DNA of 64,000 bases from Lysobacter enzymogenes (GCF_900106525.1 NZ_FNOG01000009.1:280475-344474); one strand, 5' to 3'; shown: positions 44,484 to 53,443, counted from the stretch's first letter. Numbers and translations are program-made. The notes: generated by a model not told the origin, from the sequence alone.

Positions 44484-44896
44484 GCGCTCACCAGGTAGGA
44501 CTTGAGGGCTTCCACCGCGTCGATCGCGTTGTCGGCCAGGGTGCGGATTTCCAGCTCGATCTGCTCGGCGCTGGAGTCGGGCGCCATCTCGCCGAACACG
44601 ATGTAGACGTCGCGCTCGTTGATCGTGGTCAGGCCCAGGTTGGACAGCGGGTTGATCGGGTTCAGGCGCAGGCAGGCCTCGTTGAAGCCGTGCGCGTCGC
44701 GCACCTGGCTGGACTCGACCAGCGGGGTGGAGACGAAGATCTCGCGGTCGGTCAGGGCGATGGTGATGCCCAGGTCGCCGCTCTCGGGCAGGGTCACCTG
44801 GATCGCGCCGTCGGCGGTGGGCACTTCCTCGACGTTCTGCGCGCCGAAGGTGGCCTGCAGGCGGGTGATCAGTTCTTGCGTGGTCCAGCGGGACAT
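44480..44896 (-). CDS. yjfI: DUF2170 protein (YjfI)
   Basis: A 138-residue soluble protein starting MSRWTTQELITRLQ. Distinctive parts are TLPESGDLGITIALTDREIF, NPINPLSNLGLTTINERDVY and VFGEMAPDSSAEQIELEI. It belongs to the DUF2170/YjfI group, the usual first gene of the operon and probably a modulator of PspA. The frame runs further upstream, but the chosen ATG fits a ribosome site (AAGGACCGCCC) and family length. Confidence 0.87.
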   Translation of the reverse strand: MSRWTTQELITRLQATFGAQNVEEVPTADGAIQVTLPESGDLGITIALTDREIFVSTPLVESSQVRDAHGFNEACLRLNPINPLSNLGLTTINERDVYIVFGEMAPDSSAEQIELEIRTLADNAIDAVEALKSYLVSA

Positions 44897-45392
44897 ACGG
44901 GCGGTCCTTGTGGGGTGTCCTTGGGAAGCCTTGCCAAAGCCAGCCTTGCTCAAGCGGGCCTTGATACAGCTGGCTCGGAAAGCGCGGCGCGTGCGGATCG
45001 CGAAGGCACGGCGCGGGCCGCGCGTCCTGGCTCGCCGCGATCATCGTCCGTGACCGTGCTCATGGAACGGGAAGGTTATAGGGGCGCCCGCGGGCCGGCG
45101 CAAGCCGCACAAGTCGTCGCCCCGCCCACCCAAGGATGGCGCAAACCCAACGGCGGCGGGCGTTTGCGCGCCGTGCGCCGGGCCGGTCCGCGACGATCCG
45201 CGCAGGCCGGGCTTTGGGCTAAACTGTCCGGCGGAACTACCCGACCGGCATTCCCGGCCCGCGAATCCGCCCGACCCGGCGGAGGGCGGACCGTCCTAGG
45301 GCGGGTCCGTGCAGCGGTCGCGCCGAACCCCGGTGGCGGCCACGTCGATGGCTCGATGCGCCCCCGGCGGGGGCGCACGCAATAGGTGGACC
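44897..45392. other. divergent intergenic region, stress operon / cytochrome c5
   Basis: Almost 500 bases, GC-rich, with no gene I can support. It must hold the promoters for both directions. TAAACT at 45220-45225 could be a -10 for the cytochrome gene, but no good -35 fits. No PspF-type site was found. Confidence 0.4.
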
Positions 45393-45908
45393 GTGCGCAA
45401 TTACGACCTGGAATTCCTGAAGAAATTCTCGATGGTGATCGGCTTCCTGATGCTGGTGACCCTCGGCCTGATGATCGCGGCCTATTTCGTCCACAAGCAG
45501 CTGCCGCAGGAAATCGATCCGCGCGCGGCCCAGCGCACCGAAAACCGCATCGCGCCGACCGGCGCGGTCTACGCCGGCGCCACCGGCGCGGCGGAGCAGC
45601 AGGCGGCGGTGGCCGCGGCGGCGGCCAAGGCCGCCTCGCAGGTCGCCTACGGCGGCACCAAGGACGGCAAGGTGATCTTCGACAGCCTCTGCGCGGGCTG
45701 CCACAAGTCCGGCTCCGGCGGCGCCCCGACCCTGGACGCCTCGCATTGGGCGGCGCGCCTGCCCAAGGGCAAGGACACCCTGCACAAGCACGCCATCGAG
45801 GGCTTCACCGGCACCTCCGGCGTGATGCCGGCCAAGGGCGGCAACCCGGCCCTGACCAACGAACAGGTCAGCGCGACGGTCGACTGGATGCTCGACAACA
45901 TCAAGTAA
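45393..45908 (+). CDS. membrane-anchored cytochrome c5
   Basis: A 171-residue protein from a GTG start, supported by AGGTGGA just upstream; the sequence begins VRNYDLEFLKKFSMVIGFLM, a cytosolic basic stretch and one membrane helix. A linker with Ala repeats is followed by the cytochrome domain, with heme motif CAGCH (FDSLCAGCHKSGSGGAPTL) and the axial Met in GVMPAKGG. It carries electrons between bc1-type complexes and terminal oxidases. An intrinsic terminator follows. Earlier ATG starts would add residues from GC-rich leader DNA. Confidence 0.88.
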   Translation: MRNYDLEFLKKFSMVIGFLMLVTLGLMIAAYFVHKQLPQEIDPRAAQRTENRIAPTGAVYAGATGAAEQQAAVAAAAAKAASQVAYGGTKDGKVIFDSLCAGCHKSGSGGAPTLDASHWAARLPKGKDTLHKHAIEGFTGTSGVMPAKGGNPALTNEQVSATVDWMLDNIK

Positions 45909-45972
45909 GCCGCGGCGAGCCGGCGGCCGCCGCGGGCTTGGCCCGCGCCGACCGCGCCCGCACCGATACGAG

Positions 45973-45994
45973 AACGCCGCCTGCGGGCGGCGTT
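45973..45994 (+). terminator. intrinsic terminator after cytochrome c5
   Basis: Nine-base stem AACGCCGCC-TGCG-GGCGGCGTT followed by TTCGTG, 65 bases after the cytochrome stop. Confidence 0.75.
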
Positions 45995-46178
45995 TTCGTG
46001 TCCGCAGCCTTCGCGCCGCGCGCGCCTACGCCGGCGCCTGCGCGCGCGAACGCGGCCCTGCGCCGGCCCGGCGCCCCGTCCCGCCCGCGTCCCCGCCCTC
46101 GATGCCGCCAGACGGCACACGACGGCCCGCAACGCAGCTGCGGATAATGGCCGCTCTTTCCGCCACGCCGAGCCCGCC

Positions 46179-47966
46179 ATGACGCGCATCCGCCCCGCCC
46201 TCGCCTTCGCGCCCTGCCTGCTGCTGGCGGCCTGCGCCAGCGCGCCGCACGCCGAGCGCAGCGCGGCCGGCGCGGGCACGGTCGCGATCGGCACGCTGCA
46301 ACGCGCGCCGGCCGCCGCCGCGCCGGTGCGCGTGGCCGGCGTGGTCACCGCCGCGCTGCCCGGCGCCGACGGCCAGCCGGGCTGGCTGCTGCAGGACGCC
46401 GGCGACGGCGACGCCGCCACCTCCGACGCGATCTGGCTGCTCGGCCCGGCCGCGGCCGCGCTGGCCCCGGGCCAGACCGTCGTGGCGACCGGCAACCTGC
46501 GCCGCGCCGAGCTGCCGGCCGCCGGCAAGGGCCGCGCCGACAGCTTGCTGGCGCTCGACGCCGCCCAGGTCGAGCCGCTGCGCGAGCGCGCCCTGGAACG
46601 GCGCCTGCGCGCGCTGGCGCCGACCGCGGTGACCGCCGCGCCGGACTGGAACGCGCTGGCCGGCATGCGCGTGCGCATCGGCGTGCCGCTGACCCTGGCC
46701 GACCGCGACCGCCAACGCGGCACCGTCGAAGCCTCGTTCGACGGCCCGCTGTGGCAACCGGGCGAACGCGCCACGCCGGGCAGCGACGCCGCGCGCGCGA
46801 TCGCCGCCGACAACCTGCGCCGGCGCCTGGTGCTCAGCGGCGAGGCGCTCGGCGACGCCGCGTTCGGCGCGCGCAGCGGCAGCCGTCTGGATGCGCTGGA
46901 AGGCATCGCCCTGCCGCGCAACGGCCGCCCGGGCCTGTGCCTGGAGCGCGCGCCGGCGCTGCAGCCGGCGCCGCGCCCGCAACTGCCGCCGCGCGTCGAC
47001 GGCAGCCTGCGCATCTCCTCGTTCAACCTGGAAAGCCTGTTCAACGGCGACGGCCGCGGCGGCGGTTTCCCGACCCCGCGCGGCGCGCGCAGCGAAGCCG
47101 AGTTCAAGGCCCAGTTGGCCAAGCTGGTGCAGACCATCCACGCCATGAACCCCGACGTGGCCGCGCTGATGGAGCTGGAGAACGACGGCTACGGCCCCGA
47201 CTCCACCCTGGCCCAGCTGGTCGCCGCGCTCGACCGCGCCGACGCCGCCGACGGCGGCGCCCAGGACTGGCGCTTCGCCGCGCCGTGCAAGCAGCCGTGC
47301 GCGCTGGATACGCGCGGCCCCGGCGGCGACGTGATCCGGGTCGGGCTGATCTACCGCGGCCAGCGCGTGGCCGCGCGCGGTCTCGCCGCGACCTTGACCC
47401 AGGGCCCGTTCGGCCCGCATTCGCGGGTGCCGATGGCGCAGGCCTTCGAAGCCCTCGGCGCCGGCGGCCGGCGCGGGCCGGCGTTCGTGGTCGCGGCCAA
47501 CCATTTCAAATCCAAGGGCTGCCGCGACGCCGAAGGCGCCGACCGCGACCAGGGCGACGGCGCGTCGTGCTGGAACGCGCTGCGCAGCGATTCGGCGCGG
47601 CGCCTGGATGCCTGGCTGAAGACCGACCCGACCCGCAGCGGCGGCCAGCTCACGATGATCGTCGGCGACCTCAACGCCTACGCCCAGGAGCAACCCATGC
47701 GCGAGTTCTACGCGGCCGGCTGGCAGGACGCGTTCGCCGCGGCCAAGGTCGCCGCGCCGTACAGTTACGTCTACGACGGCGAACTCGGCCGCCTCGACCA
47801 CGCCCTGCTGTCGCCGGCGCTGGCGGCGACGCTGCGCGGTGCGGCCGAATGGCACACCAACGCCGACGAACCCGAAAGCGCCGGCTACCGCGACGGCGGC
47901 GCGGGGCCCTGGCGCAGCTCCGATCACGATCCGGTGCTGCTGGGCTTCGATCTGATGCCGCGGTAA
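46179..47966 (+). CDS. ExeM/NucH-like extracellular endonuclease lipoprotein
   Basis: A 595-residue protein. Lipobox LAACASAP ends the signal sequence. An OB-like N-terminal domain (about 30-260, with GWLLQDAGDGDAATSDAIWL) leads to an endonuclease/exonuclease/phosphatase domain: ISSFNLESLFNGD, DVAALMELENDG (metal Glu), NHFKSKG, MIVGDLNAYAQE, and SSDHDPVLLGF (catalytic His). This matches ExeM/NucH nucleases, which degrade extracellular DNA. The lipobox is unusual for a family usually secreted freely, so this one may stay on the cell surface. Transcribed alone. Confidence 0.88.
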   Translation: MTRIRPALAFAPCLLLAACASAPHAERSAAGAGTVAIGTLQRAPAAAAPVRVAGVVTAALPGADGQPGWLLQDAGDGDAATSDAIWLLGPAAAALAPGQTVVATGNLRRAELPAAGKGRADSLLALDAAQVEPLRERALERRLRALAPTAVTAAPDWNALAGMRVRIGVPLTLADRDRQRGTVEASFDGPLWQPGERATPGSDAARAIAADNLRRRLVLSGEALGDAAFGARSGSRLDALEGIALPRNGRPGLCLERAPALQPAPRPQLPPRVDGSLRISSFNLESLFNGDGRGGGFPTPRGARSEAEFKAQLAKLVQTIHAMNPDVAALMELENDGYGPDSTLAQLVAALDRADAADGGAQDWRFAAPCKQPCALDTRGPGGDVIRVGLIYRGQRVAARGLAATLTQGPFGPHSRVPMAQAFEALGAGGRRGPAFVVAANHFKSKGCRDAEGADRDQGDGASCWNALRSDSARRLDAWLKTDPTRSGGQLTMIVGDLNAYAQEQPMREFYAAGWQDAFAAAKVAAPYSYVYDGELGRLDHALLSPALAATLRGAAEWHTNADEPESAGYRDGGAGPWRSSDHDPVLLGFDLMPR

Positions 47967-47980
47967 GGCGCGCTGCGATC

Positions 47981-48115
47981 GGAGCGCAAAGCGTCGGGCC
48001 TGAAGGCCCTCCCACAAGAGCCGATGCTCCTGTGAGCAGGCCTGCTCTTATCCAAAGGCCCTCTTGGAGGGCGCTGTTTTGTGGGAGGGCCTTCAGGCCC
48101 GACGCCTTGCGCTCC
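47981..48115. repeat. long inverted repeat, GGCCTGAAGGCCC family, copy 1
   Basis: Arms of about 36 bases (47981-48016 and 48080-48115) share the core TCGGGCCTGAAGGCCCTCCC and its complement. The 64-base loop contains two small hairpins. A relative with the same core lies at 54273. It separates the nuclease and hydrolase genes and could end or stabilise the nuclease mRNA. Confidence 0.8.
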
Positions 48116-48226
48116 GACGCGACCGACCCCACCACCCGCACCGCGCCGATTTGCCCGCCTTGGCCGCCATCGCCGCGCACACGCCGTCGTAACACCCGGT
48201 CCGCGCCGCCCCGTATCATGCGCGGC

Positions 48227-48919
48227 ATGACCACCCCCGCCTTTCCCAGCGATGCGAGCGCCGCGCTGACCCTGGCCGGCCCGGCCGGGGCGATCGAGGC
48301 GATCGTGGAAGCGCCCGAAGCGCCGCCGCGCCCGATCGTCGCCATCGTCTGCCACCCGCTGCCGACCGAGGGCGGGACCATGCACAACAAAGTCGTGACC
48401 ATGGCCGCGCGCTCGCTGCGCGAATGCGGCGCGGCCACGGTGCGCTTCAACTTCCGCGGCGTCGGCCAATCGCAGGGCCAGTTCGACCAGGGCGAAGGCG
48501 AGTGCGACGACCTGCGCGCGGTCGCCGCCTGGGTGCGCGCGCAGCGCCCCGACGCGCAGCTGTGGCTGGCCGGTTTCAGCTTCGGCGCCTACGTCTCGCT
48601 GCGCATGGCCGACGAACTGCGGCCGCGGCTGCTGCTGTCGATCGCGCCGCCGGCCGGACGCTGGGACTTCGACCGCATCGCCCCGCCGTCGGGCTATCCG
48701 TGGATCGTGATCCAGGGCGAGGCCGACGAGATCGTCGATCCCGAGGCGGTCTACGCCTGGATCGCCGGCCTGCGCCAGCCGCCGGAACTGGTGCGCATGC
48801 CCGACACCTCGCATTTCTTCCATCGCCGCCTGATCGACCTGCGCGGCGCGATCAAGAACTCGGTGCGCGCGCACCTGCCGCCGCCTATCGACGACGCCGG
48901 CGACGCGACGCCCGCCTGA
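48227..48919 (+). CDS. alpha/beta hydrolase (DUF/UPF-type esterase)
   Basis: A 230-residue protein of the small YcjY-like hydrolase family, with IVAIVCHPLPTEGGTMHNKV, ATVRFNFRGVGQSQG, nucleophile elbow GFSFGAYVS (Ser), IQGEADEIVDP (Asp) and PDTSHFFHRRL (His). No signal peptide, so cytoplasmic. An in-frame ATG 9 bases earlier (MRGMTTP) is an alternative start. It is followed 17 bases later by the LprI-like gene and is perhaps in one operon with it and the ZapE gene. Confidence 0.87.
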   Translation: MTTPAFPSDASAALTLAGPAGAIEAIVEAPEAPPRPIVAIVCHPLPTEGGTMHNKVVTMAARSLRECGAATVRFNFRGVGQSQGQFDQGEGECDDLRAVAAWVRAQRPDAQLWLAGFSFGAYVSLRMADELRPRLLLSIAPPAGRWDFDRIAPPSGYPWIVIQGEADEIVDPEAVYAWIAGLRQPPELVRMPDTSHFFHRRLIDLRGAIKNSVRAHLPPPIDDAGDATPA

Positions 48920-48936
48920 CCCAGGACGCTTCCCCC

Positions 48937-49986
48937 ATGCGCCTCTCCCCCCGCCTGGCGCTGCCGCTGGCCGCCGCGCTCGTCGCGGCCGCGCTGCCGG
49001 CCGCCGCTGCCGGCATCGACTGCGCCAAGGCCGCCAACCGCAACGAACAGACCATCTGCGCCGACCCGGTGCTGCGCCAGCGCGACAGCGACCTCGCCGC
49101 CGCCTACGCCACCGCGCGCAAGGCCAGCGACTACCGCGGCGAACTCAAGAAAGACCAGCAGGCCTGGCTGCGCGAGCGCGACCGCTGCGACGGCCAACTG
49201 CGCTGCCTGCGCATGGCCTACGTCGGCCGCCTGACCGAACTCGGCCCGGCCGCGGTGTCGGGCAAGTTCGACTGGAGCGGCGAGTGGACCCGCAGCGACG
49301 GCACCGCCACGCTCGCGCTCAAGCCGGCCGGCGACGACCGCTACGAACTGGAACTGCAGGCCAGCTCCGGCGCCAACACCGGCCTGCTGTCCGGCCGCGC
49401 GCGCAAGGCCGGCGACAGCGAGATGGCGTTCAAGGGCCAGGGCGACAACGCCGCCTGCGAACTGACCTTCCACCGCTTCCACCGCCAGATCCAGATCGAG
49501 CAGCAGCACACCGGCAGCGACTGCGGCGCCGGCATGGGCGTGCACTTCAGCGGCCGCTACCTGCCCGGCCTGCCGGCGGCGGTGGCGACCACCCACTGGA
49601 CCCTGCTCGACCTGGGCGTGGTGCTCAAGCCCGAAGACGACGCGCGCCTGCGCAAGCTGCTGGGCGACGACTACGACGCGCTGGTCGAACGCATGGACGT
49701 CGCCGACACCCGTGCCGACGACGAACTCAAGGCCCAGGTCACCAACGGCTACGTGCGCGGCGTCGCGGTCGACATGCGCGCGCTGCTGATCCAGGCCGCC
49801 GATGGCCGCCAATGGGCGGCGATCCGCGGCGAAGACAAGCAAGGCCACGCCGAACTGCGCTACTACAGCTCCGACCCGGCCTGGACCGGCAAGCTGCCGG
49901 CGGCGGTCGACGCGTGGTCGGACGGCTACCAGGAACAGGTGCCGGTGCGGCTGATGTCGGCCGGCGGCCGCGTGCTGCGGCCGTGA
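48937..49986 (+). CDS. exported LprI/DUF1311-domain protein
   Basis: A 349-residue protein. A signal peptide ends near PAAAAGID. The following Cys-rich domain (DCAKAANRNEQTICADPVL, DQQAWLRERDRCDGQLRCL) is a DUF1311 domain, related to LprI, the lysozyme inhibitor of mycobacteria. The long C-terminal part (about 110-349) is a beta-rich unknown domain. It may protect against host or rival lysozyme. The stop overlaps the next GTG start by 4 bases. Confidence 0.83.
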   Translation: MRLSPRLALPLAAALVAAALPAAAAGIDCAKAANRNEQTICADPVLRQRDSDLAAAYATARKASDYRGELKKDQQAWLRERDRCDGQLRCLRMAYVGRLTELGPAAVSGKFDWSGEWTRSDGTATLALKPAGDDRYELELQASSGANTGLLSGRARKAGDSEMAFKGQGDNAACELTFHRFHRQIQIEQQHTGSDCGAGMGVHFSGRYLPGLPAAVATTHWTLLDLGVVLKPEDDARLRKLLGDDYDALVERMDVADTRADDELKAQVTNGYVRGVAVDMRALLIQAADGRQWAAIRGEDKQGHAELRYYSSDPAWTGKLPAAVDAWSDGYQEQVPVRLMSAGGRVLRP

Positions 49987-51092
49987 GCGCGAACTTGCGC
50001 AACGACGCGGCGACGACGCCGTCGCAGGCCTACGCCGCCGGCGTCGCCCGCGGCGACTGGGGCTTTGACCCGGCCCAGCATCCGGCCCTGCGCGAGCTCG
50101 ACCGGATCCAGGCGCAGCTGCTGTCCGCGCCCGAGCCCGGCCTGTTCGACCGCCTGCGCGGCAAGCCGCGCGACGGCGTGCGCGGGCTGTACCTGTGGGG
50201 CGGCGTCGGCCGCGGCAAGACCTTCCTGATCGACCTGTTCTACGAGCAGTTGCCGATCCAGGAAAAGCGCCGCACCCACTTCCATCGCTTCATGCGCGAG
50301 GTCCACGCCCAGTTGCGCGTCCACGCCGGCCAGAGCGATCCGCTGGCCAAGATCGCGCGCGAATGGCGCGACAGCCTGCGGGTGCTGGTGCTGGACGAGT
50401 TCTTCGTCATCGACATCGGCGATGCGATGCTGCTCGGGCGCCTGCTCGAGCGCCTGTTCGCCGAAGGCGTGACCCTGGTCACCACCTCCAACATCGACCC
50501 GCCCAACCTCTACGCCGACGGCCTGCAGCGCGACCGCTTCAAGCCGGCGATCGCGCAGATCCAGGCGCATTGCCAGGTGCTGCTGCTCGACAGCCACCAG
50601 GACTACCGGCTGCGCGCGCTGACCCGCACCGCGGTGTACCGCGCGCCGCTGGACGCCGAATCCGAGACCTGGCTGGCCGGGCGCTGGCAGGAACTGGCGG
50701 CCGGCTGCGCGCCCGAATCCGGGCCGCTGCGCATCGACGACCGCGACATCCCGGTGCGCGCGCGCGCCGACGGCCACGTCTGGTTCGACTTCGCCGCGCT
50801 GTGCGAGGGCCCGCGCGCAGCCAGCGACTACATCGAGATCGCCACCGAATACCACACCGTGCTGCTCGGCGGCATCCCGCTGTTCGACGGCCGCAACGAC
50901 GACCCGGCGCGGCGTTTCGTCAATCTGATCGACGAGTTCTACGACCGCCACGTCAACCTGGTGTGCACCGCCGCCGACGCGCCGACCGCGCTGTACCGCA
51001 GCGAGCGCCTGGCCGGCGCGTTCGAGCGCACCGCTTCGCGCCTGATCGAGATGCAATCGGCCGAATACCTGGCGCGCGAGCACCGCGGCTGA
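49983..51092 (+). CDS. zapE: AFG1-like ATPase (cell division protein ZapE)
   Basis: A 369-residue AAA-type P-loop ATPase starting at GTG (VSANLRNDAATT); the GTGA overlap with the previous gene and the lack of any nearby in-frame ATG decide the start. Walker A is LWGGVGRGKTFLIDLFY, Walker B VLVLDEFFVIDIGDAM, sensor 1 VTTSNIDP, and arginine-containing HYQ-like parts follow. ZapE helps FtsZ ring constriction under low oxygen or heat; the family is also linked to proteolysis of membrane proteins. Confidence 0.92.
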   Translation: MSANLRNDAATTPSQAYAAGVARGDWGFDPAQHPALRELDRIQAQLLSAPEPGLFDRLRGKPRDGVRGLYLWGGVGRGKTFLIDLFYEQLPIQEKRRTHFHRFMREVHAQLRVHAGQSDPLAKIAREWRDSLRVLVLDEFFVIDIGDAMLLGRLLERLFAEGVTLVTTSNIDPPNLYADGLQRDRFKPAIAQIQAHCQVLLLDSHQDYRLRALTRTAVYRAPLDAESETWLAGRWQELAAGCAPESGPLRIDDRDIPVRARADGHVWFDFAALCEGPRAASDYIEIATEYHTVLLGGIPLFDGRNDDPARRFVNLIDEFYDRHVNLVCTAADAPTALYRSERLAGAFERTASRLIEMQSAEYLAREHRG

Positions 51093-51525
51093 GCCGCGCC
51101 GGCGGCCGCCGCGCGCGGCCGGCGGCGTGAAGATCGCGTGCATTCCATTCCTGCGAATTCCGCTCCATTTCAGCCCGTTCGGCATGCTCGCCGGCGCGCG
51201 CAACCGCGCCGGCATCCGCGCATCGCCGCGCAACCGCGCGCCTGCGCGGCGCTTCGCGCGCGTTCGGGCCGGCCGGCGACTGAATGTCGCCGCATCGCCG
51301 CCGCAGCCGCGGCCGGCACACGCGAACGGCGCGCGCAAAGTTTCGCTGCGCCGCCGCACGAATCGCCGAACATGCTGTTTTCAAGGGGTTTTTTGCATCC
51401 CGCCGGCGCGCGCGGCCGCGGCCGCAGCGGCGCCGGAACCGGCGCGGCGCGGGGTTTTTCCCGCACGCGCGGACGCGACCGGACGCGCGCGACTGAAAAA
51501 CCCGCATTTTTTTACGCCAAAGCTC
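51093..51525. other. intergenic region ahead of the HU gene
   Basis: About 430 bases, mostly GC-rich, with Cys/Arg-rich chance frames but no supportable gene. An AT-rich block at 51504-51513 (CATTTTTTTA) lies just ahead of the HU promoter and may act as an UP element. Confidence 0.4.
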
Positions 51526-51554
51526 TTGGCGACGCGGCGGGCTTGCCCTACATT
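51526..51554 (+). promoter_or_regulatory. sigma70 promoter of the HU gene
   Basis: TTGGCG at 51526-51531 and TACATT at 51549-51554, with a 17-base spacer. Transcription should start near 51561, giving an untranslated leader of about 57 bases. An upstream T-rich block supports strong activity, as expected for a nucleoid protein. Confidence 0.65.
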
Positions 51555-51617
51555 CCGCCTTGCCGAGGGGTTAACCAGGCAACCCATCCATCCAACGCCG
51601 TACTACCGGAAAACACT

Positions 51618-52001
51618 ATGGCTACGAAAAAGACCGCTGCAAAGAAGAAGGCCGCGCCGAAGGCTGCCGCCAAGACCGCCGCTCCGAAGCCGATCAAGGA
51701 AGTGCTGAGCAAGTCGGGCCTGGTCGCGCACCTGGCCGAAGCCACCGGCGTCGTCGCCAAGGACGTCCGCTCGATCCTCGGCGCGCTCGAAGGCGCCGTG
51801 CACGCCTCGATCAACAAGAAGGGCGCCGGCGCGTTCACCCTGCCGGGCATCCTGAAGATCACCGCCGTCAGCGTCGCGGCCAAGCCGAAGCGCAAGGGCA
51901 TCAACCCGTTCACCAAGGAAGAGCAGTGGTTCGCCGCCAAGCCGGCCACCGTCAAGGTGAAGGTGCGCCCGCTCAAGAAGCTCAAGGACGCCGCGCTCTG
52001 A
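51618..52001 (+). CDS. HU-family DNA-binding protein with Lys/Ala tail
   Basis: A 127-residue protein. Residues 1-25 form a Lys/Ala/Pro-rich tail (MATKKTAAKKKAAPKAAAKT); an HU/IHF core follows from KEVLSKSGLVAHLAEATG, with the beta-arm region around SVAAKPKRKGINPFTKEEQ, where typical HU has RNPxTG. The core is about 100 residues, near the usual 90. The tail resembles histone-H1-like linkers of some bacteria and would add nonspecific DNA binding. The only ATG that includes the tail is chosen. Confidence 0.92.
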   Translation: MATKKTAAKKKAAPKAAAKTAAPKPIKEVLSKSGLVAHLAEATGVVAKDVRSILGALEGAVHASINKKGAGAFTLPGILKITAVSVAAKPKRKGINPFTKEEQWFAAKPATVKVKVRPLKKLKDAAL

Positions 52002-52053
52002 TCTGCGGATGCGGCGCGCCTCGGCTCGCCGCATCGCACGTCTGCTTCGCCGG

Positions 52054-52073
52054 ACGCCGCCTTCGGGCGGCGT
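52054..52073 (+). terminator. terminator of the HU gene
   Basis: Eight-base stem ACGCCGCC-TTCG-GGCGGCGT with a stable UUCG loop, 52 bases after the HU stop. No T-run, so termination may be partial. Confidence 0.6.
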
Positions 52074-52254
52074 TCGCGTTTGCGCCGTCCGGCGGCGCGC
52101 TGCGCAGCCGCATGCCGCGCCGGGCGGTTCCCGTATCGCCCCTCGTCGCCGGCGCTATGCCGCGACGGAAAATGAACAGGCTGAAGCGTGCGTTTAACGC
52201 TGTCCGCGCGCGGGCGCCGTGGCATAGTGCGCGCATTCGCCGTGGAGTCGTGTA

Positions 52255-52524
52255 GTGGATCCGATCAGCCTGGAAGACTTGGCCTTGCTGGATGTATTGC
52301 AGCGTATCGACCACGGCCACGCGCCGGACGATCACTCCCGCACCTTGCGCGAACGCCTGATCGAATCGGCGCTGGCGCACGCCGACGAAGACGGCACGCT
52401 GGCGCTGACCGACGCCGGCGTTGAGCGCTGCAAATCGCTGCGCCACCGCATGGCAGCCGACGCCGAAGCCGCGCAGGTGCTGAAGGACCGCGAGGAAGCC
52501 GCGCAGGAAACCGAAGCGCCCTGA
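52255..52524 (+). CDS. small acidic hypothetical protein
   Basis: An 89-residue, helix-rich, acidic protein (MDPISLEDLALLDVLQRIDH ... KDREEAAQETEAP). No family recognised and no export signal. GTCGTGTAGT precedes the start, a weak ribosome site. The region TDAGVERCKSLRHRM looks like a short helix-turn-helix but is too weak to claim DNA binding. Repeat-rich DNA follows. Confidence 0.65.
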   Translation: MDPISLEDLALLDVLQRIDHGHAPDDHSRTLRERLIESALAHADEDGTLALTDAGVERCKSLRHRMAADAEAAQVLKDREEAAQETEAP

Positions 52525-52656
52525 TTCTTTCGCGGCGCGACTTTGCCGTATCGGGTTTTCTGTGGCACGTTTGCCCGACCATCCGTCGGCTTCGGCGCGA
52601 AGGCGAAGCCTCGTCGGCGCCTCTTGCTTACTGCATAGTTTCGGCGCACGCCTATT

Positions 52657-52743
52657 GTCGCGGTCGCGGCTCGCGCCGCTCCTACAGGGGCTGCGGATCG
52701 CTTCGTACCCGACTGTAGGAGCGGCGCAAGCCGCGACCGCGAC
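52657..52743. repeat. GTAG REP inverted pair
   Basis: TGTCGCGGTCGCGGCTCGCG and its partner GCGGCGCAAGCCGCGACCGC surround a CTCCTACAGG/CTGTAGGAG tip, loop about 30 bases. Member of the dispersed GTAG hairpin family in this window. Confidence 0.85.
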
Positions 52744-52805
52744 AGCGCACCTACGACGACCCCATCTACGCAATCGCCGGCAACGAACGTTGCTGTTGCT
52801 GTTGC

Positions 52806-53030
52806 CGTCGCTCCCCCCGCCGCCCCGAACTCGCCACAGGCAAATAGAGACCCGAAGGGCGGCGCGCAGGACGCGCGCCGTGCGCCACCCAGGCCATGGA
52901 TGGCCTGTGTGGCGCATCCCTGCGAAAGCACCGAACCATAGTGGCTCTTGATTCGAAAACAGGGAAAGCGCCTTTCTTTGGTTACTTTCTTTGGCAAGAC
53001 AAAGAAAGTGACCCGGCCGCTTGCGGACGG
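52806..53030. repeat. dispersed element copy 1 (with TTTCTTTGG palindrome)
   Basis: The first 115 bases (52806-52920) recur almost exactly at 63886-64000, where the window ends. Shared features are CTCCCCCCGCCGCCCCGAAC, the palindrome GGCCATGGATGGCC, and GGCGCGCAGGACGCGCGCC. In this copy the sequence continues with CTTTCTTTGGTTACTTTCTT and AAGACAAAGAAAG, an inverted pair. Minus-strand frames over it give peptides like FFVLPKKVTKERR that are often mis-annotated as genes. It looks like a genome-wide noncoding repeat, perhaps MITE-like. Confidence 0.75.
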
Positions 53031-53173
53031 AAGCTGTTGATGTTGGCTGGTCGTCACTCGTTGCTACGAGACAAGCACAAGCAACATCAAAATGGGTTCC
53101 GGCTTTCGCCGGAATGACGGCGTGGGAGTTTCGGGTCTTCGAGTGAGTTCGGCGGAGCTACGTCGCTGCGGTT

Positions 53174-53255
53174 GGTCGCGACTTGCGTCGCTCCTACAGG
53201 GTCTCCGGCCAGTTTCGTATCCGGCTGTAGGAGCGGCGCAAGCCGCGACCGCGAC
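53174..53255. repeat. GTAG REP inverted pair next to a REP fragment
   Basis: TTGGTCGCGACTTGCGTCGC...CTCCTACAGG, a 27-base loop, and CTGTAGGAGCGGCGCAAGCC. Just upstream (53085-53118) lies a single copy of the GGCTTTCGCCGGAATGACGG hairpin, so two REP families are adjacent. The 919-base gap from 52525 to 53443 consists almost wholly of such repeats. Confidence 0.85.
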
Positions 53256-53443
53256 AACGAAACGAAGACGAAACCAACGCGACACCCACGCTTTCGCAGA
53301 CGCGACCCGCACTGCGCCTACAAACGCTTTGCCCGAACCCGCCGCATCGAACTACACATAGAAACATCTCGTCGCCGAACCCGCCCTTGCCCGCAAGCGA
53401 TCCGTCCCGATATCGATAGTTCCGCCGCCACCGCCCCTCGCGC

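Noticed and set aside
44897..45392. Sigma54-type psp promoter sought upstream of the PspA operon
   Set aside because: No TGGCAC-N5-TTGC match seen, so no claim is made.
52332..53057. Frame encoding FFVLPKKVTKERR-type peptide
   Set aside because: Lies in a dispersed noncoding repeat and is a known pattern of spurious gene calls.
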